18,530 nt of DNA, from contig DAOWGR010000024.1 of assembly GCA_030637365.1 (NCBI GenBank), positions 1-18,530 of the forward strand, read 5' to 3'. Every line of letters starts with the position of its first letter. Position 1 is the first letter of the stretch. Shown here piece after piece: positions 1-7,022 of the stretch. The position numbers were made by a program, and so were the translations under genes. The notes under the pieces are model-generated. The model was not told the origin of the DNA. It searched no databases and was given only the letters and a program-made list of their open reading frames with translations. The DNA comes from Elusimicrobiota bacterium (GTDB lineage: Bacteria > Elusimicrobiota > Elusimicrobia > Elusimicrobiales > UBA9959).

Positions 1-1
1 G

Positions 2-658
2 GTTGAAAGCGGCTTTAATATGTTTGATATTTCCATACACGGGCATAATGCCAAAGTTCATGACAGGCTGGTTAATTCTAAAGGGGCCTTTTCACTCATC
101 ATGAAAGCCGCCGAAAATGTAAAAGCTTTGTCCGCGGAACTGGGGACGAATCAAGTTGTCAATAAGCTCAACTATAAAAATTTCCCCCAATTTTTTAAGA
201 TGGCGTATCTTGATTTGGGGATAAATTATTACAATATTATTTATTCGCATTATCGCGGAATGATGTGGAAAAACAAGCTCGCGCTCAAGCTTCCCGTTAC
301 GAAAGCCGCCGTAAAAATAAAAGAAGGCTTAAAGATAATAAAAGATCTTAAAATGCCGGTTTTTTCAAGAATGCTGGTTAACTTTCCTCCGTGCGTGTTT
401 CCCGAATATCTTAATATTATAGCCGACTGGGAATCGGAGGAAGAAGGCGGCGATCCTTTGTTGCTTCCGAGCGGGGAAACGGTGAATATGTCCATGATGA
501 AAAATAAGCAGGCCTCAAAGCCCGCGTCTTGCGAAAAATGCGTTTTAAACGGCAAGTGCCGCGGCATAGACCGCGAATATCCCGAGCTTTTCGGCGAAAA
601 AGAGTTTAAGCCCGTAAAAAGCGAAAATCTTGAAAATTATTTTGAAACGATATTTTAA
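2..658 (+). CDS. Radical SAM protein, C-terminal part (5' end outside window)
   Basis: The reading frame is open from base 2 and runs in before the first ATG at 20, so that ATG is internal and the gene is cut by the window edge. The N-terminal Cx3Cx2C cluster motif is therefore not visible. What remains is the second half of a radical SAM barrel with the motif SIHGHNAKVHD, shared by most short radical SAM proteins here. It is followed by a Cys in NFPPC and a CxxCx5C (first Cys codon at 530) in the tail context RGIDREYPELFGEKEFKP. Those four Cys are the likely ligands of one auxiliary Fe-S cluster (a twitch/half-SPASM arrangement). It is most similar to the gene at 17394: both have an HYxGMM motif after the barrel strands and NF(P/C)PC before a TEWE/ADWE stretch. 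The reaction and substrate are unknown. The following gene starts after 68 bases with no recognisable signal between. Confidence 0.85.
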   Translation, partial: VESGFNMFDISIHGHNAKVHDRLVNSKGAFSLIMKAAENVKALSAELGTNQVVNKLNYKNFPQFFKMAYLDLGINYYNIIYSHYRGMMWKNKLALKLPVTKAAVKIKEGLKIIKDLKMPVFSRMLVNFPPCVFPEYLNIIADWESEEEGGDPLLLPSGETVNMSMMKNKQASKPASCEKCVLNGKCRGIDREYPELFGEKEFKPVKSENLENYFETIF

Positions 659-726
659 ATCATAATCTTGAATCTGTGTTTAAAGTTGTTTGCTGTCGCT
701 CTGTTGCATTGCCGCGCTGATTTATA

Positions 727-1809
727 ATGATATTTAACAAAGAGATAAATAAATTTAAAATAGCTTTGACATCGGATTGTTGCCTGAGATGTTCGCATTG
801 CTTTATAGACAAGAGCCTGAAAGAAAAAACAAATCTTTTCGCGGCGGATAAGGCATTGGACCTTTTTATAAATTCAAAAGGGAAGAAAAAAATACTTGAA
901 ATTTACGGCGGAGAGCCTTTTTTAGAATTTGAATTGCTGAAAGAAATCGTGGCTTTGGCCAAGAAAAAGGCTTTAAAAAGGAAAAAAGAGCTGTTTGTGT
1001 CGGTGGCCAGCAACGGAATACTTATTGAAAACGGGCATTTGGATTATCTGGCCGAAAACGATATAAGGCTTTCAATAAGTTTTTCAGGGACAAAAAAAAC
1101 TCAGGACATGGTTCGGAAGTTTCCCGGCGGCCGCGGCAGTTATGCGCATGTAAAGAAAAAGCTGCCCGGTATTTTGGCCAGGCTGGGAGAAAAACTGCAT
1201 ATTATTTTTTGCGTTCATCCTTTAAGAAGCTCTTTTGTGTACGAAGATTTTAAAGCTCTTGTGGATATGGGAGTCAAAAACATAGGCATAGAATGCGTGC
1301 ACGGATTTGATTGGAAGGAATCGGATTATGAAGCTTTTTTGAAAGGAATGAAAAAAATAATTTCACGCGTGATTAAAAGGGTTCAATCCGGAGATTTTAT
1401 TCTGCTGGAGTCTTTGCTTGAAGCTTTCAGGGAAAAAACCTATGACAATGAGTTTTGCCCTTTTTTAAGGGATTTGGAAATGTTTCCCGACGGAACATTA
1501 TCGCTGTATCCTTATCCTTTCGTCAAAGGTTTAAGGCAGAGGAAAAAGATATCCGCGGGAACGGCTTTAAAAGGAATTAAAAAGAAATATTCATCCTGCG
1601 AGCCGAGCTTGGGTTCCGCGAGATGCGCCGCCTGTCTGGCGGCTTATTATCGTCTTCCCGGCCTTGATGGCGGAAGTTTGGCTTATAAAATGAGAACCGA
1701 AATAAGTAAAAAAGCCGTGGGGGATATGCTGGGCATGTCAAAAAATGACGAAGCTTTAAGAAAATATCTTAAGATATTGATAAAACTTTTTAAAAAGGGT
1801 TATACATAG
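727..1809 (+). CDS. Radical SAM enzyme with degenerate SPASM-like C-terminus
   Basis: A 360-aa protein with the radical SAM motif C18-x3-C22-x2-C25 (CCLRCSHC) near the N-terminus and YGGEPFLEF as the SAM-binding GGEP motif. Later Cys are C244, C291, C300 and C303 (CAAC). Around C244 the sequence follows the first SPASM half-motif (C, spacer, PDG, four residues), but the last position is Tyr (GTLSLY) instead of Cys. One auxiliary cluster may therefore be incomplete or ligated differently. The length equals that of the radical SAM gene at 9171, whose corresponding motif is intact. The ATG at 727 is the first after an in-frame TGA three codons upstream; no Shine-Dalgarno is evident. SPASM-type enzymes usually modify ribosomal peptides or mature quinohemoprotein-type proteins, but the substrate here cannot be named. 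Confidence 0.85.
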   Translation: MIFNKEINKFKIALTSDCCLRCSHCFIDKSLKEKTNLFAADKALDLFINSKGKKKILEIYGGEPFLEFELLKEIVALAKKKALKRKKELFVSVASNGILIENGHLDYLAENDIRLSISFSGTKKTQDMVRKFPGGRGSYAHVKKKLPGILARLGEKLHIIFCVHPLRSSFVYEDFKALVDMGVKNIGIECVHGFDWKESDYEAFLKGMKKIISRVIKRVQSGDFILLESLLEAFREKTYDNEFCPFLRDLEMFPDGTLSLYPYPFVKGLRQRKKISAGTALKGIKKKYSSCEPSLGSARCAACLAAYYRLPGLDGGSLAYKMRTEISKKAVGDMLGMSKNDEALRKYLKILIKLFKKGYT

Positions 1810-1810
1810 T

Positions 1811-1842
1811 TAGGTAATTAGGCAATTGGGCAATTGGTTAAA
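1811..1842. repeat. Short 8-bp tandem repeat between radical SAM genes
   Basis: The 38-base gap holds about four imperfect copies of an 8-bp unit: TAGGTAAT, TAGGCAAT, TGGGCAAT, TGGTTAAA. The repeat starts right after the stop codon of the gene ending at 1809 and ends six bases before the ATG at 1848. It leaves no room for an ordinary ribosome binding site. It resembles the low-complexity filler seen at 6502-7022. Confidence 0.6.
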
Positions 1843-1847
1843 ATTTT

Positions 1848-3260
1848 ATGAAAAAAGAAGTTTATCGGCCGTTTATAAATTATTTTCAAAAATCAAATTC
1901 CGGTTTTATTCTTTCAAATGACGCCGGTTATAATATCTCTTTGAATAAAAAACAATTTGAGTCCTTTCTCAGAGGGAAAGTAAAAGATAAAAAATGTTTA
2001 AAGCGGCTTTCCGAAAAGAATTTTTTTACAAACAGGCTTGATTTTGATTTGTTGGCTGAAAGACTGGGCTCTTATTTTCTCAGAGATTGGAAGGGGCCGC
2101 ATATCCATATAATTTCGGTTACCAAAAGATGCGATTCAAATTGTTTTTATTGCGGGGCGAACGCGGCTTCGGGTAAAGCGGTTGATAATGATATGACGCT
2201 TGAAACCGCCAGGAAAACGGCGGATTTTATTTTTGATATTCAAAGTAAAGATTTGATGCTGGAATTTCAGGGCGGCGAGCCTCTTCTAAATTTTAAAACC
2301 GTAAAATTTATCGTAAATTATGTTAAAAAGAAAAACAAGATTTTCAAAAGGAATATTCACTTTTCAATAGTGACCAATTTAATCGGCATGGACGAGAAAA
2401 AACTGGATTTTCTCATAAAAAATAAAATCACGGTTTGTTCATCGCTGGACGGGCACGAATTTCTGCATGATTTAAACAGGAAAATCGCCAAAGGTTCCGC
2501 CCACAAAATAGTCGCGAAATGGCTGAAAAAAATAAGTTCTTTGGCTGAAAAAAATACCGGCATTGAAGCGCCGAACGCCATTTGCACGATAAGCCGCGCT
2601 TCGCTTGAATATCCCAAACTAATTGTGGATGAATTTTTGAAACAAGGCCTTGAGCGGGTGCAATTGGGCCCGCTTGACCCTTTGGGCAGAGCGGAAGTTC
2701 AATGGAACAGCGTGGGTTATGGCGCCGAAGAGTTTTTGGATTTTTATAAAAAAGCTTTTGAGCATATTATCGCTCTGAATAAAAAAGGCGTAAGGGTTTA
2801 TGAAAAAGGCGCTTTAATGTTCGCGCGCCAAATATTGACGGGCAGGCGCCCGAGATATCAAAATCTGGATTTTATTTACAGGCTCGCTTATAATTATAAC
2901 GGGAATATTTACGGCTCCGATGAAGCGAGAATGTTGAGCAACTCGGGAGATGAATTTTTTAAATTGGGGAATGTTTGTAAAAACTCGTTTAAAAGCCTTT
3001 TAAATAAGCCGATGGCCAGAACGCTTTTTTTATCCGCTTTCGGTTTTTTGACTCAGCCCAAATGCGCTCGTTGCGCTTATAATCCGTACTGCCATATGAT
3101 GCCGGTTTATAATTACGCGGCGCAGGGAAGTTTTTGGGGGAATATGGCCGTCAGCGAAAGATGTAAAATCTTTAAGGGCGTTTTTGATATAATCATAGAC
3201 AAAATGAAGGAAAAAGCCGTCAAAAATATTTTTATCAATTGGATGGAAAATTACCGGTAA
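1848..3260 (+). CDS. HxsB-like radical SAM maturase with incomplete SPASM domain
   Basis: A 470-aa protein with three parts. Residues 1-80 form a small N-terminal domain containing FILSNDAGYNISL. The radical SAM core has C95-x3-C99-x2-C102 (RCDSNCFYC), LEFQGGEPLLNF and CSSLDGHEFLHD. The C-terminal SPASM region has KCARCAYNPYC (C406, C409, C415) and C439. Layout and several motifs (FQGGEPLLNF, LGPLDPLGRA, YNYNGNIYGSDEARML) fit the HxsB family of His-Xaa-Ser system maturases. Compared with its paralogue at 4199 it lacks three of seven SPASM cysteines: the first is absent, the second is Ser (YGSDEARM versus YTCDEGRM), and the sixth is Met. From memory, Ser at the second site also occurs in HxsB proteins, so this need not mean loss of activity. 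The short radical SAM gene at 3265 follows after four bases, so the two probably act as a pair. Confidence 0.85.
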   Translation: MKKEVYRPFINYFQKSNSGFILSNDAGYNISLNKKQFESFLRGKVKDKKCLKRLSEKNFFTNRLDFDLLAERLGSYFLRDWKGPHIHIISVTKRCDSNCFYCGANAASGKAVDNDMTLETARKTADFIFDIQSKDLMLEFQGGEPLLNFKTVKFIVNYVKKKNKIFKRNIHFSIVTNLIGMDEKKLDFLIKNKITVCSSLDGHEFLHDLNRKIAKGSAHKIVAKWLKKISSLAEKNTGIEAPNAICTISRASLEYPKLIVDEFLKQGLERVQLGPLDPLGRAEVQWNSVGYGAEEFLDFYKKAFEHIIALNKKGVRVYEKGALMFARQILTGRRPRYQNLDFIYRLAYNYNGNIYGSDEARMLSNSGDEFFKLGNVCKNSFKSLLNKPMARTLFLSAFGFLTQPKCARCAYNPYCHMMPVYNYAAQGSFWGNMAVSERCKIFKGVFDIIIDKMKEKAVKNIFINWMENYR

Positions 3261-3264
3261 AGCG

Positions 3265-4188
3265 ATGAAAAGAATAGATATTAAAATCGGTTTTGACTGC
3301 AATAATCATTGTGATTTTTGCGCGCAAGGCGATAAAAGAGCGGGAATTAAGAGGAAGTCTTTTAAAGAAATAATCGCCGTTCTTAAAGACGCGAGAAAAA
3401 AAGGCGTTTCGGGAGCGGTTTTTACCGGCGGCGAGCCCACTTTGCACCCCAATCTTATTGATGCCGTTAAAGCCGCGAAAAAAATGGGATTTTCTTCCGT
3501 TCAAATTCAAACCAATGGACGGAAATTCGCTTATTATGATTATTGCCTTGAGCTTAAACGCGCGGGCGTTACCGAAATGGGGCCGTCATTACACGGTTCC
3601 AAAGCCGAAATTCATGATAAGCTTACTCGCGCCAAAGGAAGTTTCAAAGAGGTCGTCAAAGGCATAGTCAATTGCAAAAAACTCGGCATGTATGTTTTAA
3701 CCAATACCGTTATAACATCCGCCAATTATAAAAATTTGCCGGATTTGGCCAGATTATTCGCTTTTCTTAAGGTGGATCATTTTCAATTCGCTTTTGTCCA
3801 TATAATAGGGACGGCGATGAAAAACCGGAAATGGATAGTTCCTCAAAAAAAGCTTATTATGAAATATGTTCACAAAGGGCTTGATATCGGATTGAGCAAA
3901 GGCATTAATTGCTTTACGGAAGCCATTCCCTATTGTTTCATGAAAGGTTATGAGAATTGCGTGGCGGAACAAGTAATTCCCGAAGGTCCCGTGGCGGATG
4001 CCGATATTTATGTTGAAAGTTACGGGGACTATAGAAGAAATGAAGGAAAAATAAAGAGTGAAAAATGTAAAAATTGTTTATATTTTGAAAAATGCGAAGG
4101 GCCTTGGCGGGAATATCCGGAAATTTACGGATGGGACGAATTTGTTCCGATAACAAAAGTAAGAAGCAAGAAAGAAGAGATTGGGTAG
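3265..4188 (+). CDS. Short radical SAM enzyme with twitch-like C-terminal cluster
   Basis: A 307-aa protein with C12-x3-C16-x2-C19 (CNNHCDFC), FTGGEPTLHP, QTNGR and SLHGSKAEIHDKLT. The last motif is the conserved second-half barrel signature of the short radical SAM proteins here. The tail has C224 in PYCFMKGY and C268-x2-C271-x5-C277 followed by GPWREYPEIYGWDEF. These are four probable ligands for one auxiliary [4Fe-4S] cluster. It is translated immediately after the HxsB-like gene and mirrors the 4199/5617 pair, suggesting a two-enzyme unit. The general family is clear (COG0535-like radical SAM); the specific reaction and substrate are not. A few bases resembling a weak Shine-Dalgarno (GGTAAAG) precede the ATG. 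Confidence 0.87.
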   Translation: MKRIDIKIGFDCNNHCDFCAQGDKRAGIKRKSFKEIIAVLKDARKKGVSGAVFTGGEPTLHPNLIDAVKAAKKMGFSSVQIQTNGRKFAYYDYCLELKRAGVTEMGPSLHGSKAEIHDKLTRAKGSFKEVVKGIVNCKKLGMYVLTNTVITSANYKNLPDLARLFAFLKVDHFQFAFVHIIGTAMKNRKWIVPQKKLIMKYVHKGLDIGLSKGINCFTEAIPYCFMKGYENCVAEQVIPEGPVADADIYVESYGDYRRNEGKIKSEKCKNCLYFEKCEGPWREYPEIYGWDEFVPITKVRSKKEEIG

Positions 4189-4198
4189 AGGCGGTAAG

Positions 4199-5617
4199 AT
4201 GAAGAAAAGCAATTTATGCAATTTTAATTTTGAAAAAATCGGAAAAAAATATTTTATTTCAAACGATTTTGGAAATTGGCTGATGATTGGCGCCGGAGAT
4301 TTTAATAAGATTTCAAATGATGAATTTTCCGAGAAATCCAAAATTTATCAGAGTTTAAAGAAAGAAGGTTTTTTGAGGGATTATTTGGATTTTGAGGGAT
4401 TGTCAGGCCAGCTTAATAAGCTTATGCCTTTATCTCACGGCGGGCCGAGTTTGCATATTATGGTTGTAACTCTCAAATGCAATCATAATTGCCTTTATTG
4501 CAGGGCGATCAGCCGTCAACATGATTTTTCCGATACGAATATGTCTTATAAAACCGTTCAAGAAAGCGTGGATATGGCCCTTAAAAGTCCCAATCTGAAT
4601 ATAACCTTGGAATTTCAGGGCGGCGAAGCGCTTATGAATTGGCCTATTGTCAAAAAAGCCGTTAAATACGCCAAAACAAAAAATAAAAAAGCCAATAAGA
4701 ATCTTATTATCGCGCTTGTCAGCAATTTAAGCTTAATGGATAATGAAAAATTCAAATTTTTATCGGATGAACATATTTCCGTTTGCTCTTCTCTGGACGG
4801 CCCCGAGTTTATTCATAATAAAAACAGGGTTTATCTTGGGGGCAATTCTTATAATTTGACGGTTAAATGGCTAAGGAGATTTTTTAAAAAAGCGGCCGCG
4901 TCGGGCGGGCGGAAAGATTCATTGCCTTCGGCTCTTATGACCACCACCAGATATTCTCTTTCTTATCCGGAAAAAATAGTGGATGAATATTATAATCTGG
5001 GCTTTGGCGGAATTTTTCTCCGCCCTCTTTCTCCAATCGGTTACGCGAAAGAAGTTTGGGGCGACATAGGATATAATCCCGAAGATTATCTCAGGTTTTA
5101 TGAAAAAGCTCTTGATTATATTTTAAAGATAAACGAAAAAAAGGGTAAATTTATTGAGCGGACAGCCGCCATAATATTGCGCAAAATTTTAAAAAAAGAA
5201 GATCCCAATTATTTGGATTTGCGCTCGCCGTGCGGAGGAAGCATAGGGCAAATGGCTTATAATTACAATGGCGATATTTATACTTGCGATGAAGGAAGAA
5301 TGATCGCGGCAAGGGGCGACACTTCTTTCCGCGTGGGAAATGTTTCGCGAAACACATATCGGGAATTAATTGATTGCGACGCGTCCAAGCTTTGTATTAT
5401 TTCTTCATGTCTTGAAAATCAGATTAAATGCTTTCGCTGCGCTTTTAAGCCTTTTTGCGGCGTATGTCCCGCGCATAATTATGAAACTCAAAGCTCACCA
5501 TGGGGCAATATGGCCGATAGCGACTGGTGCGAATTGCAAAAAGGGATTTTTAAAATTATAGTGAAAAAACTTCAAAAAAACAGTTATAAAAAAATATTTG
5601 AAAGTTGGCTTGAATAA
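4199..5617 (+). CDS. hxsB: HxsB-like radical SAM/SPASM maturase
   Basis: A 472-aa protein. I prefer the ATG at 4199 (preceded by GAGG at 4188-4191) over an in-frame TTG at 4181 that would overlap the upstream gene. The order is: N-terminal domain of about 80 residues; radical SAM core with C94-x3-C98-x2-C101 (CNHNCLYC), LEFQGGEALMNW and CSSLDGPEFIHNKNR; then MTTTRYSLSYPEKIVDEYY and IFLRPLSPIGYA, strongly reminiscent of HxsB. The SPASM domain is complete, with C345-x12-G-x4-C363, C411-x2-C414-x5-C420-x2-C423 and C444, enough for two auxiliary clusters. HxsB works with HxsC on peptides or proteins carrying His-Xaa-Ser repeats (established family association). The next gene, overlapping by one base (TAATG), is HxsC-like, which supports the call. 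No HxsA or HxsD gene is seen nearby, so the substrate may differ. Confidence 0.82.
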   Translation: MKKSNLCNFNFEKIGKKYFISNDFGNWLMIGAGDFNKISNDEFSEKSKIYQSLKKEGFLRDYLDFEGLSGQLNKLMPLSHGGPSLHIMVVTLKCNHNCLYCRAISRQHDFSDTNMSYKTVQESVDMALKSPNLNITLEFQGGEALMNWPIVKKAVKYAKTKNKKANKNLIIALVSNLSLMDNEKFKFLSDEHISVCSSLDGPEFIHNKNRVYLGGNSYNLTVKWLRRFFKKAAASGGRKDSLPSALMTTTRYSLSYPEKIVDEYYNLGFGGIFLRPLSPIGYAKEVWGDIGYNPEDYLRFYEKALDYILKINEKKGKFIERTAAIILRKILKKEDPNYLDLRSPCGGSIGQMAYNYNGDIYTCDEGRMIAARGDTSFRVGNVSRNTYRELIDCDASKLCIISSCLENQIKCFRCAFKPFCGVCPAHNYETQSSPWGNMADSDWCELQKGIFKIIVKKLQKNSYKKIFESWLE

Positions 5618-6501
5618 TGCCCGATATAGCTTTTTGGAATAAATGCAACAGCAAGTGCATAATGTGCACGAATATGGATTCTTTTATCAATCAAGATTCC
5701 TCGCAGTACAATCTTAAAACTCAGATTGAAAAATTTGAAAATTATTTGCTTAAGGGAGGAACTTATTTAAAAAACGCGCGTGATGACAGCTTTCTTAATT
5801 TAACCGGAGGCGAGCCCACTTTGCATCCGGATTTTTTTAAGCTTACCGCGTATTTCAGAAGACGCGTTCCTCTTACCAGAATTGTTTTGCTCAGCAATGC
5901 CAGAAAATTTTCCGATTCGGCTTTTGCCAAAAAATTTATGCGCGTGGCAAAACCTCCTTTTGAAATCGCTTGCGCTCTTCACGGCTCAAGCGCCCGAATA
6001 CATGAATCCATTACAAAGGCAAAGGGAAGTTTTAACGAGGCGTTAAAGGGTATGGAGAATATATTAAAATTTTCCCGGGGCCAAAGGATGGAAATACGAA
6101 TAGTGCTCATTAAGCAGAATATAAAAGATTTTGAAAATATTTTAAAGCTTCTTTTGAAAAGGTTTCCCGACACCTCAAAATACGGCGTTATTGTCATTCA
6201 TTATGAAATTGAAGGGATGTCTTTAATAAATCACAAAAAAATAGCTTTAAGCTTGAAAGAATCTTCGCGTGTCATAAACAAGTGTTTTAAAATTATTTCC
6301 AAATTTGAAGATTTTAGGCTTTATCATTTTCCATTATGCTTGTTAAACGCGAGGCTTCGCGAATACGCGTGGATTACTTTGCCCAAAGAAGACCGGATAT
6401 ACGCCAAGGAATGCCGAGCGTGCGCTCAGAAAAGAAAATGTCTGGGGCTTATGAAAACTTACGCGAAGCATTTCGGCCGCGATGAAATTCACGCTTTGTA
6501 A
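5617..6501 (+). CDS. hxsC: HxsC-like radical SAM enzyme
   Basis: A 294-aa protein whose start codon overlaps the upstream stop by one base, so translation is probably coupled to the HxsB-like gene. The cluster motif is C10-x3-C14-x2-C17 (KCNSKCIMC), almost at the N-terminus, followed by LTGGEPTLHPDFF, LLSNARKFSD and CALHGSSARIHESIT. Features that match my memory of the HxsC family are the KCNSKCIMC start, PLTRIVLLSNARKFSD, EIRIVLIKQNI, and HFPLCLLNARLREYAW followed by ECRACAQKRKCLG. The tail gives C241 plus C266-x2-C269-x5-C275 as likely ligands for one auxiliary cluster. HxsC and HxsB are co-required maturases in His-Xaa-Ser systems; the chemistry is not something I can state. The gene is followed by the 521-base hairpin-rich gap. 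Confidence 0.78.
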   Translation: MPDIAFWNKCNSKCIMCTNMDSFINQDSSQYNLKTQIEKFENYLLKGGTYLKNARDDSFLNLTGGEPTLHPDFFKLTAYFRRRVPLTRIVLLSNARKFSDSAFAKKFMRVAKPPFEIACALHGSSARIHESITKAKGSFNEALKGMENILKFSRGQRMEIRIVLIKQNIKDFENILKLLLKRFPDTSKYGVIVIHYEIEGMSLINHKKIALSLKESSRVINKCFKIISKFEDFRLYHFPLCLLNARLREYAWITLPKEDRIYAKECRACAQKRKCLGLMKTYAKHFGRDEIHAL

Positions 6502-6540
6502 TGTTATTTTAATGTATTGGTGTGACGAATTTGATATTTG

Positions 6541-6581
6541 GTCATGCACATAGTGTATGACACCTGATGAGCCATAGGCTC
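6541..6581 (-). repeat. Inverted copy of the 49-bp double-hairpin element
   Basis: Two hairpins with 3-base loops. At 6541-6561 the arms GTCATGCAC and GTGTATGAC flank ATA. At 6569-6581 the arms GAGCC and GGCTC flank ATA. They are separated by exactly seven bases. Read on the - strand this has the same layout as the tandem element at 18408-18530: 13-nt hairpin, 7-nt spacer, 21-nt hairpin, then a CCAAATAT stretch. Sequence similarity is partial. Two stem pairs of the small hairpin differ in a compensatory way (GAAGC/GCTTC versus GAGCC/GGCTC on the - strand). Confidence 0.7.
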
Positions 6582-6643
6582 GCTGTTCCGATTTTTGTGG
6601 TTTGGTATTTGGAGTTTGTGTATTATTTGAGATTTGGGGTTTA

Positions 6644-6667
6644 TTATTTGGAGCTTGAGTTTCCCGC
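6644..6667 (+). repeat. Direct repeat, left copy
   Basis: The word TTATTTGGAGCTTGAGTTT followed by CCCGC recurs at 6926-6948 as the same 19 bases followed by CCGC. The two copies enclose about 260 bases containing most of the hairpins. Such flanking repeats could be recombination or insertion boundaries, or two fragments of the same dispersed repeat. The left copy runs into a 6-bp hairpin, CCCGCT-AAA-AGCGGG (6663-6677). Confidence 0.7.
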
Positions 6668-6700
6668 TAAAAGCGGGACTAATTTGGTGTAATTGAATTT

Positions 6701-6768
6701 CACCATGGGATCATGGGACGAGCCCATGACAAGTAAATTCACTTGTGGTGGTGTATACCGCCATGGTG
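6701..6768. repeat. Nested inverted repeats able to form a branched structure
   Basis: An outer 8-bp inverted repeat, CACCATGG (6701-6708) and CCATGGTG (6761-6768), encloses at least two further hairpins: TCATGGG/CCCATGA (6711-6717 with 6723-6729, loop ACGAG) and ACAAGT/ACTTGT (6729-6734 with 6741-6746). A possible third is GGTGG with CCGCC (6747-6751 with 6758-6762), which competes with the outer stem for its last two bases. As RNA this would make a multi-branch junction, and as DNA a cruciform. No known ncRNA family is recognised. Confidence 0.6.
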
Positions 6769-6802
6769 TTCTGATGTATATCGGGCCAAAGTTTGGAGTT
6801 TG

Positions 6803-6845
6803 GTCGTTCGCATAGTTTCCGACACTTGATATCATGCCTTAGGCA
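6803..6845 (-). repeat. Second inverted relative of the 49-bp double-hairpin element
   Basis: Bases 6802-6826 match the - strand of the tandem element (AGTGTCGG...AGCTATGCGAACGACC) at 23 of 25 positions by eye. The adjoining small hairpin is TGCC-TTA-GGCA (6835-6845), extendable by ATC/GAT around one bulged base. It takes the place of the GAAGC-TAT-GCTTC hairpin with a 3-base shift. A further AAAGC-ATA-GCTTT hairpin at 6862-6874 looks like another small-hairpin copy, and TCCGC/GCGGA pairs at 6848-6862. Confidence 0.72.
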
Positions 6846-6925
6846 GATCCGCTTTGGGCGGAAAGCATAGCTTTGTTGTTTGTATATTATTTAGAATTTG
6901 ATATTTGAGATTTATTTGGGATTTG

Positions 6926-6948
6926 TTATTTGGAGCTTGAGTTTCCGC
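6926..6948 (+). repeat. Direct repeat, right copy
   Basis: Right-hand copy of the 19-base word TTATTTGGAGCTTGAGTTT also found at 6644. It lies directly left of the inverted repeat that precedes the A24-like gene. Confidence 0.7.
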
Positions 6949-7009
6949 ACACATACGCGCGTTTGTTAATCTTTTTTAAAAAAGTAAAGAACATTTTGTA
7001 TGTGTGTGG
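6945..7009. repeat. 12-bp inverted repeat upstream of the A24-like gene
   Basis: CCGCACACATAC (6945-6956) pairs with GTATGTGTGTGG (6998-7009) at 11 of 12 positions. The loop contains a perfect 14-base palindrome CTTTTTTAAAAAAG (6971-6984). The structure ends 13 bases before the ATG at 7023, where no Shine-Dalgarno is seen. It could be a 5'-UTR hairpin, a protein binding site or the end of the repeat island; the sequence alone does not decide. Confidence 0.55.
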
Positions 7010-7022
7010 ACTAATTTATATT

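Larger units (their letters stand above)
6502..7022. other. Hairpin-rich noncoding region with low-complexity filler
   Basis: This is the only gap longer than 300 bases. I see no credible protein gene. It alternates AT/G-biased low-complexity tracts built from TTTGGRNTTTG-like words (about 6528-6540, 6597-6660, 6788-6803 and 6883-6935) with a dense series of perfect or near-perfect hairpins. Individual hairpins and direct repeats are listed separately. A 36-codon ORF at 6705-6815 (+) and a longer one on the opposite strand run through the hairpins and look incidental. No clear sigma70 promoter or T-tailed terminator could be identified, although the region must separate two transcription or translation units. 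Confidence 0.7.

Noticed and set aside
250..567. Long open frames on the minus strand within radical SAM genes (e.g. 250-567, 9818-10156)
   Set aside because: They are antisense to genes with clear motifs and show no protein family features.
4181..4198. TTG start at 4181 for the second HxsB-like gene
   Set aside because: The ATG at 4199 gives an N-terminus (MKKSN) parallel to the paralogue's MKKEV, and GAGG precedes it.
6512..6553. 13-codon ORF after the HxsC-like gene (begins MYWCDEF)
   Set aside because: Too short to support, lacks a ribosome binding site and ends inside the repeat hairpin at 6541-6561.
6644..6835. 63-codon minus-strand ORF in the hairpin region
   Set aside because: It runs through several inverted repeats and the low-complexity tract; no recognisable protein features. 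Openness is likely incidental.
6930..7022. Upstream ATG at 6930 as start of the A24-like gene
   Set aside because: The added 31 residues are encoded by direct and inverted repeats. The ATG at 7023 places the first membrane segment and catalytic Asp at normal distances from the N-terminus.
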